This document shows positions 54,077 to 62,222 of a stretch of DNA of 64,000 nt, in pieces (the first letter of the stretch is position 1; each line of letters starts with the position of its first letter). The position numbers and the translations under genes are program-made. The notes under the pieces were generated by a model. The model did no database searches. It had not been told where the DNA came from and saw only the letters and a list, made by a program, of their open reading frames with translations. Source of the stretch: Planctomycetaceae bacterium (GTDB taxonomy: Bacteria > Planctomycetota > Planctomycetia > Planctomycetales > Planctomycetaceae); contig OMIV01000216.1 of NCBI GenBank assembly GCA_900299185.1, forward strand, positions 1 through 64,000, given 5' to 3'.

Positions 54077-55390
54077 TCAAGGACTGCCGATGGTACCCCC
54101 GCCGCCAAACTGGCCGCGCCGAAACAGGATGTCACGACTGGCACTGACCAAGCGGTCGTAAGCTACGATATATTGTCCGTCTTCAAACATCGTGATGCTT
54201 GGCGCAAACGATCCCGTGACAAGGTTGGCTCGGCGTTCAACGACTCCCGCAGAAGAGACTTCAGCCACGATGACTCGCTCGTTGTTGCTCACGAACCCGA
54301 CGACATAACTGCCGTTGGAAGGATGCATCGCCACCGTGGGCAAGTCTTCGTCGTACAATCCGCTTGTAACTGTTACGACACTGCCAAGTTGCCCAATCGA
54401 ACTCACGGTCCGAGACCAGATGTCGCGATTGGTTGGGCTGCGGAAGTGCTCCCAAACAACGACCGAGTTTCCAAAGCGATCGACTGAAACGCTCGGACGC
54501 TCATCGTCCGAACTACCGGATGTCGCCACGGCATCGACTGCTTGCACGATGCCGCTCGGTGAGATGCGTGCAAGTTGGATGTTGGAGTCATTCGTGTTCG
54601 CCCGAGTGGACTCGTAAGCGACGACAATGCGGCCGTCATTGGCCCGGCCAACGCTTGAACGACATTCATTGAAGTTGCTCGCCGATGCGACGGTGATGTC
54701 TCGCTGAGTCGATCCATTGGCGAAGAAGAGTCTCGCTCGAATGTCTTGATTTGTGGTCGAAACCTGCGCGGTGTAGCTGATGACGAACGGGCCTTGCGGA
54801 GTCATCGCGATACTCGGATCAAATTCGTCGATTGATGAGTTCGCGACGATCAACCTGTTGCCCATCGGTGATCCGTTTGAGTCGAATCGTTGAGCGGCAA
54901 TATCGATGACGTTGCGTGGCGGCGGATCACTTGGTGCCGGATTAACTGGCGTTGGGACTCGCTGCTTTGTCAGGCCATAGTAGACGACATCAACTGCTCG
55001 CGTGGTCTGAAGAACTTGCCAGGTCACCACGAAGTTACCGAGTGAGTCCATGGCGACGGCGGGTTTCAATTCGGACTTGGTTGTGTCCGCAACTTGAATC
55101 TCGGGACCAGTCTTAACGCCGTTGTTGTCGAAGAGCTGTGCTCGGATATCAGCATTCGTTGGTGAGGCCAGATGCACCCAAACTGCGACCGATCGATCGG
55201 TGCCGTTGGACGCTGTGGCAACATCGATTTGGTTGAGGACACGCGTGGTGTTTGCGACGGTCTCGGTGGAGAACACCGTGAGCAATTCGCGCGGCTCAAG
55301 TGCTTGAGCACTGCGATCAAATGATTGCCCGGAGCGCCGACGCGCGGGCGTCTCTCCGATCAATCGCTTCCACCAAGTTCTAATGCTCAT
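54077..55390 (-). CDS. Secreted repeat protein with LEPR-XLL N-terminal motif
   Basis: 437 residues from ATG 55390 (MSIRTWWKRLIGETPARRRS). The N-terminal RSAQALEPRELLTVFS contains the LEPR-XLL signature found at the start of many large planctomycete exoproteins. The rest is a set of seven or so beta-propeller-like repeats built on D.....V.W......D..... (VAVWVHLASPTNADIRAQLF, FVVTWQVLQTTRAVDVVYYG, FVISYTAQVSTTNQDIRARL, VVVWEHFRSPTNRDIWSRTV). No catalytic motif is visible. Expected outside the cell or on its surface. It has no dockerin or PEP-type C-terminus. Confidence 0.8.
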   Translation of the reverse strand: MSIRTWWKRLIGETPARRRSGQSFDRSAQALEPRELLTVFSTETVANTTRVLNQIDVATASNGTDRSVAVWVHLASPTNADIRAQLFDNNGVKTGPEIQVADTTKSELKPAVAMDSLGNFVVTWQVLQTTRAVDVVYYGLTKQRVPTPVNPAPSDPPPRNVIDIAAQRFDSNGSPMGNRLIVANSSIDEFDPSIAMTPQGPFVISYTAQVSTTNQDIRARLFFANGSTQRDITVASASNFNECRSSVGRANDGRIVVAYESTRANTNDSNIQLARISPSGIVQAVDAVATSGSSDDERPSVSVDRFGNSVVVWEHFRSPTNRDIWSRTVSSIGQLGSVVTVTSGLYDEDLPTVAMHPSNGSYVVGFVSNNERVIVAEVSSAGVVERRANLVTGSFAPSITMFEDGQYIVAYDRLVSASRDILFRRGQFGGGGTIGSP

Positions 55391-55841
55391 GACCAGGTTC
55401 CCCGTTGGTATTCCGCAGCAGCGCGGAAACTTGGTCGCCGGAAAAACTGATGCACCGCATCGCTCATCGAGATGCGAGCGATGCTGCCATTCGGGCGTCG
55501 GGGTTCCCACGTCCAGCAACCAAATCGTGTTGTTGCTGAAGATGGAGACGAAGTGCGGCCGTTGTCGATTGCGACGAGCCGATGCGTTTCGGCAACGTCA
55601 AAAGAATGGATGGCCGCTGCTGGTAACTGACAATCCGTCGGGACATGACGAGTCGCAATTCGTCTCGCCAGTCCAAGCCGTCAGGGATCTGGCCGACTGC
55701 GTTTCGAGACTTATCGAAACGAACTTGCAGACTGCACTCTCACGGTGAGGACATCAACGCCGCGCTTGCGTTAGTAGTGGTTAGCGCGGTCACCGTCGCC
55801 GACAGAACTCGCAGACCAAGCTCGGTGCAGCTTGGAAAGAC
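55391..55841. other. Gap without a recognised gene
   Basis: About 450 bases between the LEPR-XLL gene and the MMPL gene (both leftward). Open frames on both strands lack convincing starts or composition. A weak stem (CCGCGCT at 55759-55765 with AGCGCGG at 55782-55788) lies downstream of the MMPL stop and could be a terminator, but its loop is large. Confidence 0.5.
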
Positions 55842-58415
55842 TTACGCTTCAGGGCGGGGCTCAACTCGATGAGCTTCTTCCGTCGATGCAGAGCGAGTTA
55901 CGACGGCGCTGCCGAGCAAATTCTTAATGCTCGAGAACCGTCCGTCGTACAGAAGGATCAAGAACGCGGGCACCAAGATGGGACGCACTACGAAGGTGTC
56001 GAGCAACACTCCGAAGGCCAGTGCGAAACCCAATTGGTGCATGCCGACGAGGGTTCCGGCCATCAACGAGCAGAACGTGCCAGCCATGATGATGCCGCAG
56101 CTTGAAATTATGCTGCCCGTCTTGGTCAATGCGATTGGCACGCCGGTCAGTCGACCATGAATCAACTGTTCTTCTTGAATGCGCGTCATCAGGAAGATGT
56201 TGTAGTCCTCACCGACCGCAATCAGTATCGTGAAGAGGAACGTTGGCACCTTCCAATCCAGTCCCGCAAAGCCAGATGGATCGATTGCCCAGAAGAATGC
56301 GAAGGTCACACCCAAAGTCACCAAGTAGCTGAAGAGAACGCTGATGATTAGGTAGACCGACACAACGAATTGCTTGAGCAGCCATACCAAGATTCCGAAG
56401 ACTCCAAGCAAGACTAAGGCGTCGACGACGATCGCATCTCGGTCAGTGGTCGTCTTGAGATCCTTCAAGCTGGCAGTCGGACCGATTGCATGGACCTCAA
56501 TGTTCTGCTTCAGGTTTTTCTGTGCTTGAGTTCGAATCGTCTCAATCAGATTGTCGAACCGAGACATGCTGCCGCGCGAGAACGGGTCGTCGACCGAGAC
56601 AAGGTCTAGCCGGGTAACGAAACTCGCGTCATCGCCTTCTCGTCCGATGTACACCTTTTGGATTTCGTTTTGCTGTATGCGTTCTTCCAAACGGATTTGA
56701 ATTGCTGACTTCCCTTTATTGCCACTTGTAGCCGCATCGGAGTCGACGTTTGCGATGCCGAATGGATGGCTCAAACTTCGAATGTCAGCGAGTTGGAGTT
56801 CTTCACGGAGTTCGAACAACGACTCGGTCAGGCTTTGCAGTGCATCGCGACCTGATGGCGAGCTGAAATCGATTCGCTCTTCACCTTCAATGGGCTCGCC
56901 CTTCGGTGTGGTCAGCTCAACCTTCGGGCTTCGCAACAAGATGGTGACAGGGCCAGCTGTACCTGCTGCGTAGTGATCTTGGATGGCCTTAGCGCCGCGA
57001 ACGCTGGTGTTGTCCTGAGGCAGCTCGGTTAGAAGTCCATAGCTCAGATGGCTTCGATAGACACCAGCGACAACCGCGAATGGCAGCATGAGGAGGAAGC
57101 TAAGCGAAAGCACAAACATCGGTCGCTTGATGATGAGCTCGCCGGTCTTCTGCCAGATTGATTCAAAGACGTTGCGGCGGAATAAAGACGCCATCAACCC
57201 TGTTGCAGAGACCCAGCCGCCAGCCTGACGCATATGTGATGTTGCAATGTGTGGCCAAAATGCCCAGCGCCCCGCTAGTCGAAGCAATGCTGGCGTGAAG
57301 GTCATTGAAGCGACCAACACGATGACCAGTCCGATTGTGATCGCGCCGCCCGCTTGTCGAAACTTTCCGAACTCGGCAAAGGTCATCATGAAGATGCCGC
57401 AGATCACCGTTCCGGCACTCGCAACGAGTGCGTGGCCGACCTTCGAGATGGAACTACCGACCGCTTCCTGCGGGCTCAAACCATCGTCGAGTTCTTCCTT
57501 GAAGCGAGCGATCAAAAAGAGGCAATAGTCGACTCCGGCACCGTAGCTAAGCACCTTGACGTAGACTTCGATGCCGTTGAACAAACCGAGGATGTTGTGC
57601 TTCGCAAGAATCGCCAGTGTGGCCAACGAGAATTCTGTTGCTACACCTACTGTCGCGAGCGGAATCAAAGCCAACACTGGAGCTCGATAGATCAAGAGCA
57701 AGAGCACAACCACAAGCAACGTGGTCCAGAGCTCGGTGGCCTTAGAGCTTTCAACCGCAGCTCGCATCATGTCGCGACCGACTGTGGCATCGCCGCTGAG
57801 TGCCAAGTGCAACCCCGGTGGAACAACCGGTTCTGTGCCGTTGCGTTTCTTGTAGAAGCTCTCTGGATCATCCGGATTGATGAGCTTCTCAATGCGATCG
57901 ATCAGCGGAGCATTACGAGCGTCGAAGAATTCGGTCTTAAGATTGACCAACACCATCGATGCGGTGCCGTCCTTGCTGTCGAGCACTTTTTGGAATGATG
58001 GCGAAGCGAATGTCTTGATGTGTCGACCGGCTGAATCAGATTCCGAATCGGGTTCGACCGTCTTTGCGACAACAGCCTTCTTTTGTGGTTCAGGTAAGCC
58101 CAGCTCCTCAATTGCGCCTTCGATTCCCTTTCGAAGATCCCCCGAAATGAATTCGCGGTCGGCCTCTGTCAGTTTGACGTTTTCTCGACGTGCGATGATC
58201 ACGATGCGAGCTGCTTGTGGTTCGCCCCATGTTTTCTCATAGAGCTGCTCAGCTTGGATACTTGGCATGCGAGACGGGAGAAACGCGAACTCACCTTGCT
58301 CGATGACATCGTCCCATTTGGGTTTTGTCACCAAGAGCACGCCCAGAGCGACGACCCAACCAACGAGTATCGCTGGCCACAATCGCATGACGAACTTCCC
58401 GAGGAGTCGATACAT
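55842..58415 (-). CDS. MMPL/RND-superfamily membrane transporter
   Basis: 857 residues from ATG 58415 (MYRLLGKFVMRLWPAILVGW); the open frame upstream is not used. Two halves, each with one helix, a large periplasmic loop and five helices, as in MmpL proteins. Conserved helix motifs are YGAGVDYCLFLIARFKEEL in the first half and AVGEDYNIFLMTRIQEEQ in the second; the Asp-Tyr pairs are the proton-relay positions. MMPL proteins export lipids, hopanoids or siderophore-like compounds. No membrane-fusion partner gene is nearby. Substrate unknown. Confidence 0.9.
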   Translation of the reverse strand: MYRLLGKFVMRLWPAILVGWVVALGVLLVTKPKWDDVIEQGEFAFLPSRMPSIQAEQLYEKTWGEPQAARIVIIARRENVKLTEADREFISGDLRKGIEGAIEELGLPEPQKKAVVAKTVEPDSESDSAGRHIKTFASPSFQKVLDSKDGTASMVLVNLKTEFFDARNAPLIDRIEKLINPDDPESFYKKRNGTEPVVPPGLHLALSGDATVGRDMMRAAVESSKATELWTTLLVVVLLLLIYRAPVLALIPLATVGVATEFSLATLAILAKHNILGLFNGIEVYVKVLSYGAGVDYCLFLIARFKEELDDGLSPQEAVGSSISKVGHALVASAGTVICGIFMMTFAEFGKFRQAGGAITIGLVIVLVASMTFTPALLRLAGRWAFWPHIATSHMRQAGGWVSATGLMASLFRRNVFESIWQKTGELIIKRPMFVLSLSFLLMLPFAVVAGVYRSHLSYGLLTELPQDNTSVRGAKAIQDHYAAGTAGPVTILLRSPKVELTTPKGEPIEGEERIDFSSPSGRDALQSLTESLFELREELQLADIRSLSHPFGIANVDSDAATSGNKGKSAIQIRLEERIQQNEIQKVYIGREGDDASFVTRLDLVSVDDPFSRGSMSRFDNLIETIRTQAQKNLKQNIEVHAIGPTASLKDLKTTTDRDAIVVDALVLLGVFGILVWLLKQFVVSVYLIISVLFSYLVTLGVTFAFFWAIDPSGFAGLDWKVPTFLFTILIAVGEDYNIFLMTRIQEEQLIHGRLTGVPIALTKTGSIISSCGIIMAGTFCSLMAGTLVGMHQLGFALAFGVLLDTFVVRPILVPAFLILLYDGRFSSIKNLLGSAVVTRSASTEEAHRVEPRPEA

Positions 58416-58829
58416 GAGCCGCCTGGGATCTGAGGGAAAATCGAAGAGAGATGATCGAGCCCGTAAATGATGAAACGGGCTGAAAATGAGCCGCGGAAGA
58501 TATTGGCCCATCTGGAATTGGGCAATGCAGCGATGTCTTTGACACTAGCGGCTAGGCGTTTTTGTCGTTGGATCGACACACATTTGCCCGAGGTTGCCAG
58601 CCTTGCCTCGCCAGCCTCAGTTGCGATGACACAACTTTGACACAAGTTTGACGCCGACCTGACACCGATTTGATCGATATCTCCGTAGACTCTCCCCAGG
58701 TTTTGTCGGACCGCGAATCGAGCGTGGATCGAAGCGAGGTAGCGCTTCCGACCTGTATCAGAACGGATTTGGAATCCGGTTCGTCTCGATTCTTTCAGGT
58801 CATCGTTCCTGACTTACAAGGAGTAGCTC
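58416..58829. other. Divergent intergenic region, MMPL and desaturase promoters
   Basis: About 414 bases without a gene. TTGACA (58637-58642) and TTGACG (58647-58652) are possible -35 boxes for the rightward desaturase gene, but no good -10 follows at 17 bases. AAGGAG at 58819-58824 is a strong ribosome binding site for the desaturase. Confidence 0.45.
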
Positions 58830-59834
58830 ATGAGCCCTCTTGACGTTGCAGAGCCCGTTACCGAGATCCAGAGATACGAAGCTCTGGATAGTTCAATTCA
58901 CGATGAATCCTTCGTGACTCAACGGACCAAGGTTCCGTCTAGGTTGCTGAAAGTCATTCCTCATCCTGTGGCGAAAGCTTTCCGTGATTGCATGCCACAC
59001 GGCGTCAATATGCCGAACTTTGTCTGGATGGCGATCATCAACACCGGCGCGGTTGCCGCGTTTTGGCATTTCTCGTGGCCAGGTCTTGTGACGGCCATTT
59101 TTCTGCACTGGGTGACGGCTTGCCTGGGTGTGACATTGGGGTATCACCGACTGTTGACTCACGGCAGTTTCACAGCCCCGAAGTGGTTCGAATATTTCTG
59201 CTCGCTGTGTGCGATGATTGCCGCGGAAGGTTCTCCAGCATTCTGGGTGGCGACCCATCGCAAGCACCATGTGCTCTCCGACCAACCTGGTGACCCGCAC
59301 TCGCCGAATGATGGTTTTTGGTGGTCCCACATGTTGTGGTTCAAGCCCAAGGTTTTGCGAGAGGACGAGGATGCCATGATTGCTCGTTGGGCTCCTGACA
59401 TGTGGAAAGATCCCGTTCAGCGAGTCTTCCACCGAATCTTCCCGTTGTTCCCGATCCTATTGGGAGCAGGGTTGTTTCTGCTCGGTGAGTGGATGCACCT
59501 TCGAGGTTGGGCGACAACTGGCTGGTCCATGCTGCTCTGGGGCATGTGCGTTCGCATGATTGCCTGTTACCACAGCACATGGTTGATTAACTCTGCTTCC
59601 CATATCTGGGGTTACCGGACTTACGAAACCAATGATCGTTCACGGAACTTGTGGTGGGCGGCGTTGTTGAGCTATGGCGAGGGGTGGCACAACAACCATC
59701 ACGCTCATCAAAAGTTGGCGATTTACGCTCACCGCTGGTGGGAACTCGACATCACTTACATGGTGATTTGGGTGCTCAAGAAGGTTGGAATAGCCAAGAA
59801 CGTCTGTGATCAGTTGCCCGCTCGGCCTCACTAA
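58830..59834 (+). CDS. Acyl-CoA/acyl-lipid delta-9-type fatty acid desaturase
   Basis: 334 residues. Three histidine boxes that bind the di-iron centre are intact: HRLLTH (106-111), HRKHH (143-147) and HNNHH (287-291). Membrane helices flank them (AIINTGAVAAFWHFSWPGLV, FPILLGAGLFLLGEW). The enzyme inserts a cis double bond into long acyl chains and would tune membrane fluidity. AAGGAG just before ATG 58830 gives a strong start. No electron-donor gene is adjacent. The N-terminal 50 residues are hydrophilic and not part of the usual core. Confidence 0.94.
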   Translation: MSPLDVAEPVTEIQRYEALDSSIHDESFVTQRTKVPSRLLKVIPHPVAKAFRDCMPHGVNMPNFVWMAIINTGAVAAFWHFSWPGLVTAIFLHWVTACLGVTLGYHRLLTHGSFTAPKWFEYFCSLCAMIAAEGSPAFWVATHRKHHVLSDQPGDPHSPNDGFWWSHMLWFKPKVLREDEDAMIARWAPDMWKDPVQRVFHRIFPLFPILLGAGLFLLGEWMHLRGWATTGWSMLLWGMCVRMIACYHSTWLINSASHIWGYRTYETNDRSRNLWWAALLSYGEGWHNNHHAHQKLAIYAHRWWELDITYMVIWVLKKVGIAKNVCDQLPARPH

Positions 59835-59980
59835 CTGAGGTTGAACTCAAAGTGCCGCTATGTTCTTTGCTGTTTTCAGCGGAGCGGCATCGCGGCTCTT
59901 CGCTTGTCTGGAGACCACTTTTGCCGGATCGTCTCCGTCTCTTTATTCCCGACCGCCTCATTCTGATCGCATAAGAGACT

Positions 59981-60733
59981 ATGACAGCCGTTCTTCCTGC
60001 AATTCGCGTCGCCTCTTTGAGCTACGCATATCCCGGTGGGAAGTCGGTGTTGCGGGACATCTGCTTTGAGATTCCTCGTGGTGAAATCGTCGCTCTGGTA
60101 GGTCCCAGTGGTGCGGGCAAATCAACTTTGCTGATGCATCTCAATGGTTTGTTGCCCGAGCGAATTGAATCTGTCTCTGGGCCTACGCGAATTGAGATTG
60201 CTGGAATTCCTCTGGAAAAAACGAAGCTTCCGCAGGTGCGGCAGTTGGTCGGTTTTGTCTTTCAAGATCCTGACGATCAACTCTTTTGCCCGACGATCCG
60301 CGAGGATGTGGCTTTCGGTCCGCTCAATGTGGGGCTGCCTCGCGATGTCTTGCTTGAACGCGTGCAACGCAATTTGGCGAGTGTGGGCTTGGCCGGATAC
60401 GAGCACCGCAGCACGCTGCAGTTGAGTGTCGGAGAAAAGAAGCGAGTCTGCCTGGCCGGAGTCCTCGCCAGTGAACCTGAGGTGCTGGCGCTTGACGAAC
60501 CGTTTAGCAACTTGGATCCTCGAGCCCGAAAGGGGCTAATTGGAATCCTGAAACGGTTCCCTGGTACTCAACTGATTGCCACACACGACCTCGATCTGGT
60601 TGTCGAGTTATGTCATCGAGTTCTTGTACTCGATGCCGGAGAAATTCGAGCCAATGGTCCGGTGCGTCAGGTTCTCTCTGACCCCGTACTGATGGACAAG
60701 CATGGATTGGAAGTGCCATATCAATTGCGTTGA
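59981..60733 (+). CDS. Energy-coupling-factor/cobalt-type ABC ATPase (CbiO-like)
   Basis: 250 residues. Walker A is GPSGAGKSTLLMHLNGL, the Q-loop VGFVFQDPDDQLFCPTIRED, the signature LSVGEKKRVCLAGVLA (Val in place of the second Gly of LSGG), Walker B VLALDEPFSNLDP and the H-loop IATHDLD. The FQDPDDQLF segment is diagnostic of CbiO/EcfA ATPases, which import cobalt, nickel or vitamins. No CbiM/CbiQ or S-component gene is near, so it appears as a stand-alone subunit. Confidence 0.88.
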   Translation: MTAVLPAIRVASLSYAYPGGKSVLRDICFEIPRGEIVALVGPSGAGKSTLLMHLNGLLPERIESVSGPTRIEIAGIPLEKTKLPQVRQLVGFVFQDPDDQLFCPTIREDVAFGPLNVGLPRDVLLERVQRNLASVGLAGYEHRSTLQLSVGEKKRVCLAGVLASEPEVLALDEPFSNLDPRARKGLIGILKRFPGTQLIATHDLDLVVELCHRVLVLDAGEIRANGPVRQVLSDPVLMDKHGLEVPYQLR

Positions 60734-60880
60734 GTTGTCGGTTTCGGGAATTCGAAGTGCCATGCTCATCGAGAGTAACGTCCACATTGACGAGATTTTC
60801 AAAACGCAAATAGAGTCCCGGCTCTGCTCAATGGATTGAGCAACGATTCTGCCGCCGGACTCATCTGGATTTGGTTTCAC

Positions 60881-61744
60881 ATGGAAGTGATAGGCAAGCA
60901 ATTAGCCAATCGCAGTCGAAGACGCCGCCGTATTGCTGGTGCAACTGCGTTGTCCTTGCTGCTTGTCGCTTCAGGGTGCGAGATGCTGTCGAGTACCGCG
61001 CCGATTAAGCCCGCTGCGTTCAAGTTGCCGCCGCTAGTCACGCCGAAAGAGGCCGTCGAACTAGAGATCGTGTTCATCGATCGCGTGCGCGACGATGGCT
61101 TGATGTCAGACCTACTGTGGCGAGAAATCGATCAGATTGCAGATATGCCACCGGAGCAGCGAACTCGCCTCCGCAAGAATGGTTGGCGGATCGGTCATGC
61201 TAGTTCTCGCCCGCCCAGGGCTCTCGAGCAGATTCTGGAAATAACCGCTGAACGTCCCGAGATCACGGATCGAGATCGTGGTTTGACTGCTCGAAAGGTG
61301 GCGCTGCTTTCCGGTACCGATGTGCCTTTAGAACTTACCGACGTGTTGTCGACGTTGGAGATATCGACGGAGCGGTCGAGTGAACCCTTCAAATACGAAA
61401 ACGCTAAAGCTGTTTTGCGAGTTCGTGTTGAACGCGAGCAAGATGGACTTGCGCGTCTTCACTTTCAGCCGGAAATCCATCATGGCGATGCCTCGCTCCG
61501 GCCCGTAGCCACTCAATTTGATTGGATTGCTCGCCAGCAGCCCGAGATCGCGCCGCTGTTTGATCAGCAGTTCTCGCTCAGCCTTAATACGGGCGAACTG
61601 GCGATTGTCAGCGCGACCGACGGTGACGAAGCGACTCCCGGTCATTCGTTTTTTCGATCGCTAGAGAAGAGCGGCCAAATGCAGCGATTGATGGTGGTCC
61701 GCGTCGTCGGAATGCAGCGTCTGAAGCCTTTGTATGGCAAGTAG
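60881..61744 (+). CDS. Lipoprotein of unknown function, 287 aa
   Basis: ATG 60881 starts a basic N-terminus (NRSRRRRRIAGATALSLLLV) with lipobox VASGC. The frame opens earlier at 60836 but that start lacks support. The mature protein has VELEIVFIDRVRDDGLMSDL, WREIDQIADMPPEQRTRLRK, VLRVRVEREQDGLARLHFQP and FSLSLNTGELAIVSATDGDE; its C-terminal part, beta-rich with a G-E-L-x-I pattern, resembles secretin-associated planctomycete lipoproteins but I cannot name the family. Anchored in the periplasm. Separated from the ATPase by about 150 bp. Confidence 0.72.
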   Translation: MEVIGKQLANRSRRRRRIAGATALSLLLVASGCEMLSSTAPIKPAAFKLPPLVTPKEAVELEIVFIDRVRDDGLMSDLLWREIDQIADMPPEQRTRLRKNGWRIGHASSRPPRALEQILEITAERPEITDRDRGLTARKVALLSGTDVPLELTDVLSTLEISTERSSEPFKYENAKAVLRVRVEREQDGLARLHFQPEIHHGDASLRPVATQFDWIARQQPEIAPLFDQQFSLSLNTGELAIVSATDGDEATPGHSFFRSLEKSGQMQRLMVVRVVGMQRLKPLYGK

Positions 61745-61956
61745 AACATCAGACGCGTTTGCGTAGTTGGCTCGACTGAATTGATCGAGTTCCGAGCGTC
61801 ACATTCCGGTGGAATCTCGGACCGAATCGCTGCGATCTGCATGACCTGACAGCGGAAAATGCCTGAGTCCTACAGCTTTGAAAACTCGCGACAATCTCAC
61901 GACCTACGATTCACTTGGCGCGGCGTTCTCTTGCCGCCAGTTGAGGAGCCACGGTC

Positions 61957-62124
61957 ATGATGAAGACAATATCGAATACTGCCAGTACCTACTTCGACTT
62001 CTATGTCGACCTCTTTACGAGTACTTGGGACAATATCACCTTTTGGCAATACATCGGCCTTAGTGTCACTCTTTTCGCCGTCGGGTCGATTTGGATGACT
62101 AAAGGCGCTGATGGTCGAGTCTAA
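61957..62124 (+). CDS. Small single-span membrane protein, 55 aa
   Basis: Short ORF with an excellent ribosome binding site (GAGGAG at 61943-61948, eight bases before ATG 61957). Sequence outline: MMKTISNTASTYFDFYVDLF, then WDNITFWQYIGLSVTLFAVG forming one membrane helix, ending MTKGADGRV. It is rich in aromatic residues before the helix. It is followed 23 bases after the stop by a strong terminator, which supports real expression. Family and role unknown; its neighbour on the other strand is the BBP7-like porin. Confidence 0.7.
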   Translation: MMKTISNTASTYFDFYVDLFTSTWDNITFWQYIGLSVTLFAVGSIWMTKGADGRV

Positions 62125-62147
62125 GTATTGCCACTTCTCTGATGCGA

Positions 62148-62192
62148 AGAGACCGCCGATCGTCGCGTTATGGGCGACAATCGGCGGTCTCT
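62148..62192. terminator. Strong hairpin terminator shared by convergent genes
   Basis: AGAGACCGCCGATCGTCGC (62148-62166) pairs with GCGACAATCGGCGGTCTCT (62174-62192), 19 bp with one mismatch, 7-base loop. On the plus strand TGTTGT follows. It lies between the 55-residue gene and the leftward beta-barrel gene and can serve both. Confidence 0.8.
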
Positions 62193-62222
62193 TGTTGTAA
62201 CTACAAGTCTTAGATGTGATTG

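Noticed and set aside
55759-55788. Stem CCGCGCT/AGCGCGG after the MMPL gene as terminator
   Set aside because: Seven-base stem with a 16-base loop and no T-run; too weak to list as a feature.
58637-58669. TTGACA/TTGACG boxes as a sigma-70 promoter for the desaturase
   Set aside because: No acceptable -10 hexamer at 16-18 bases from either box.
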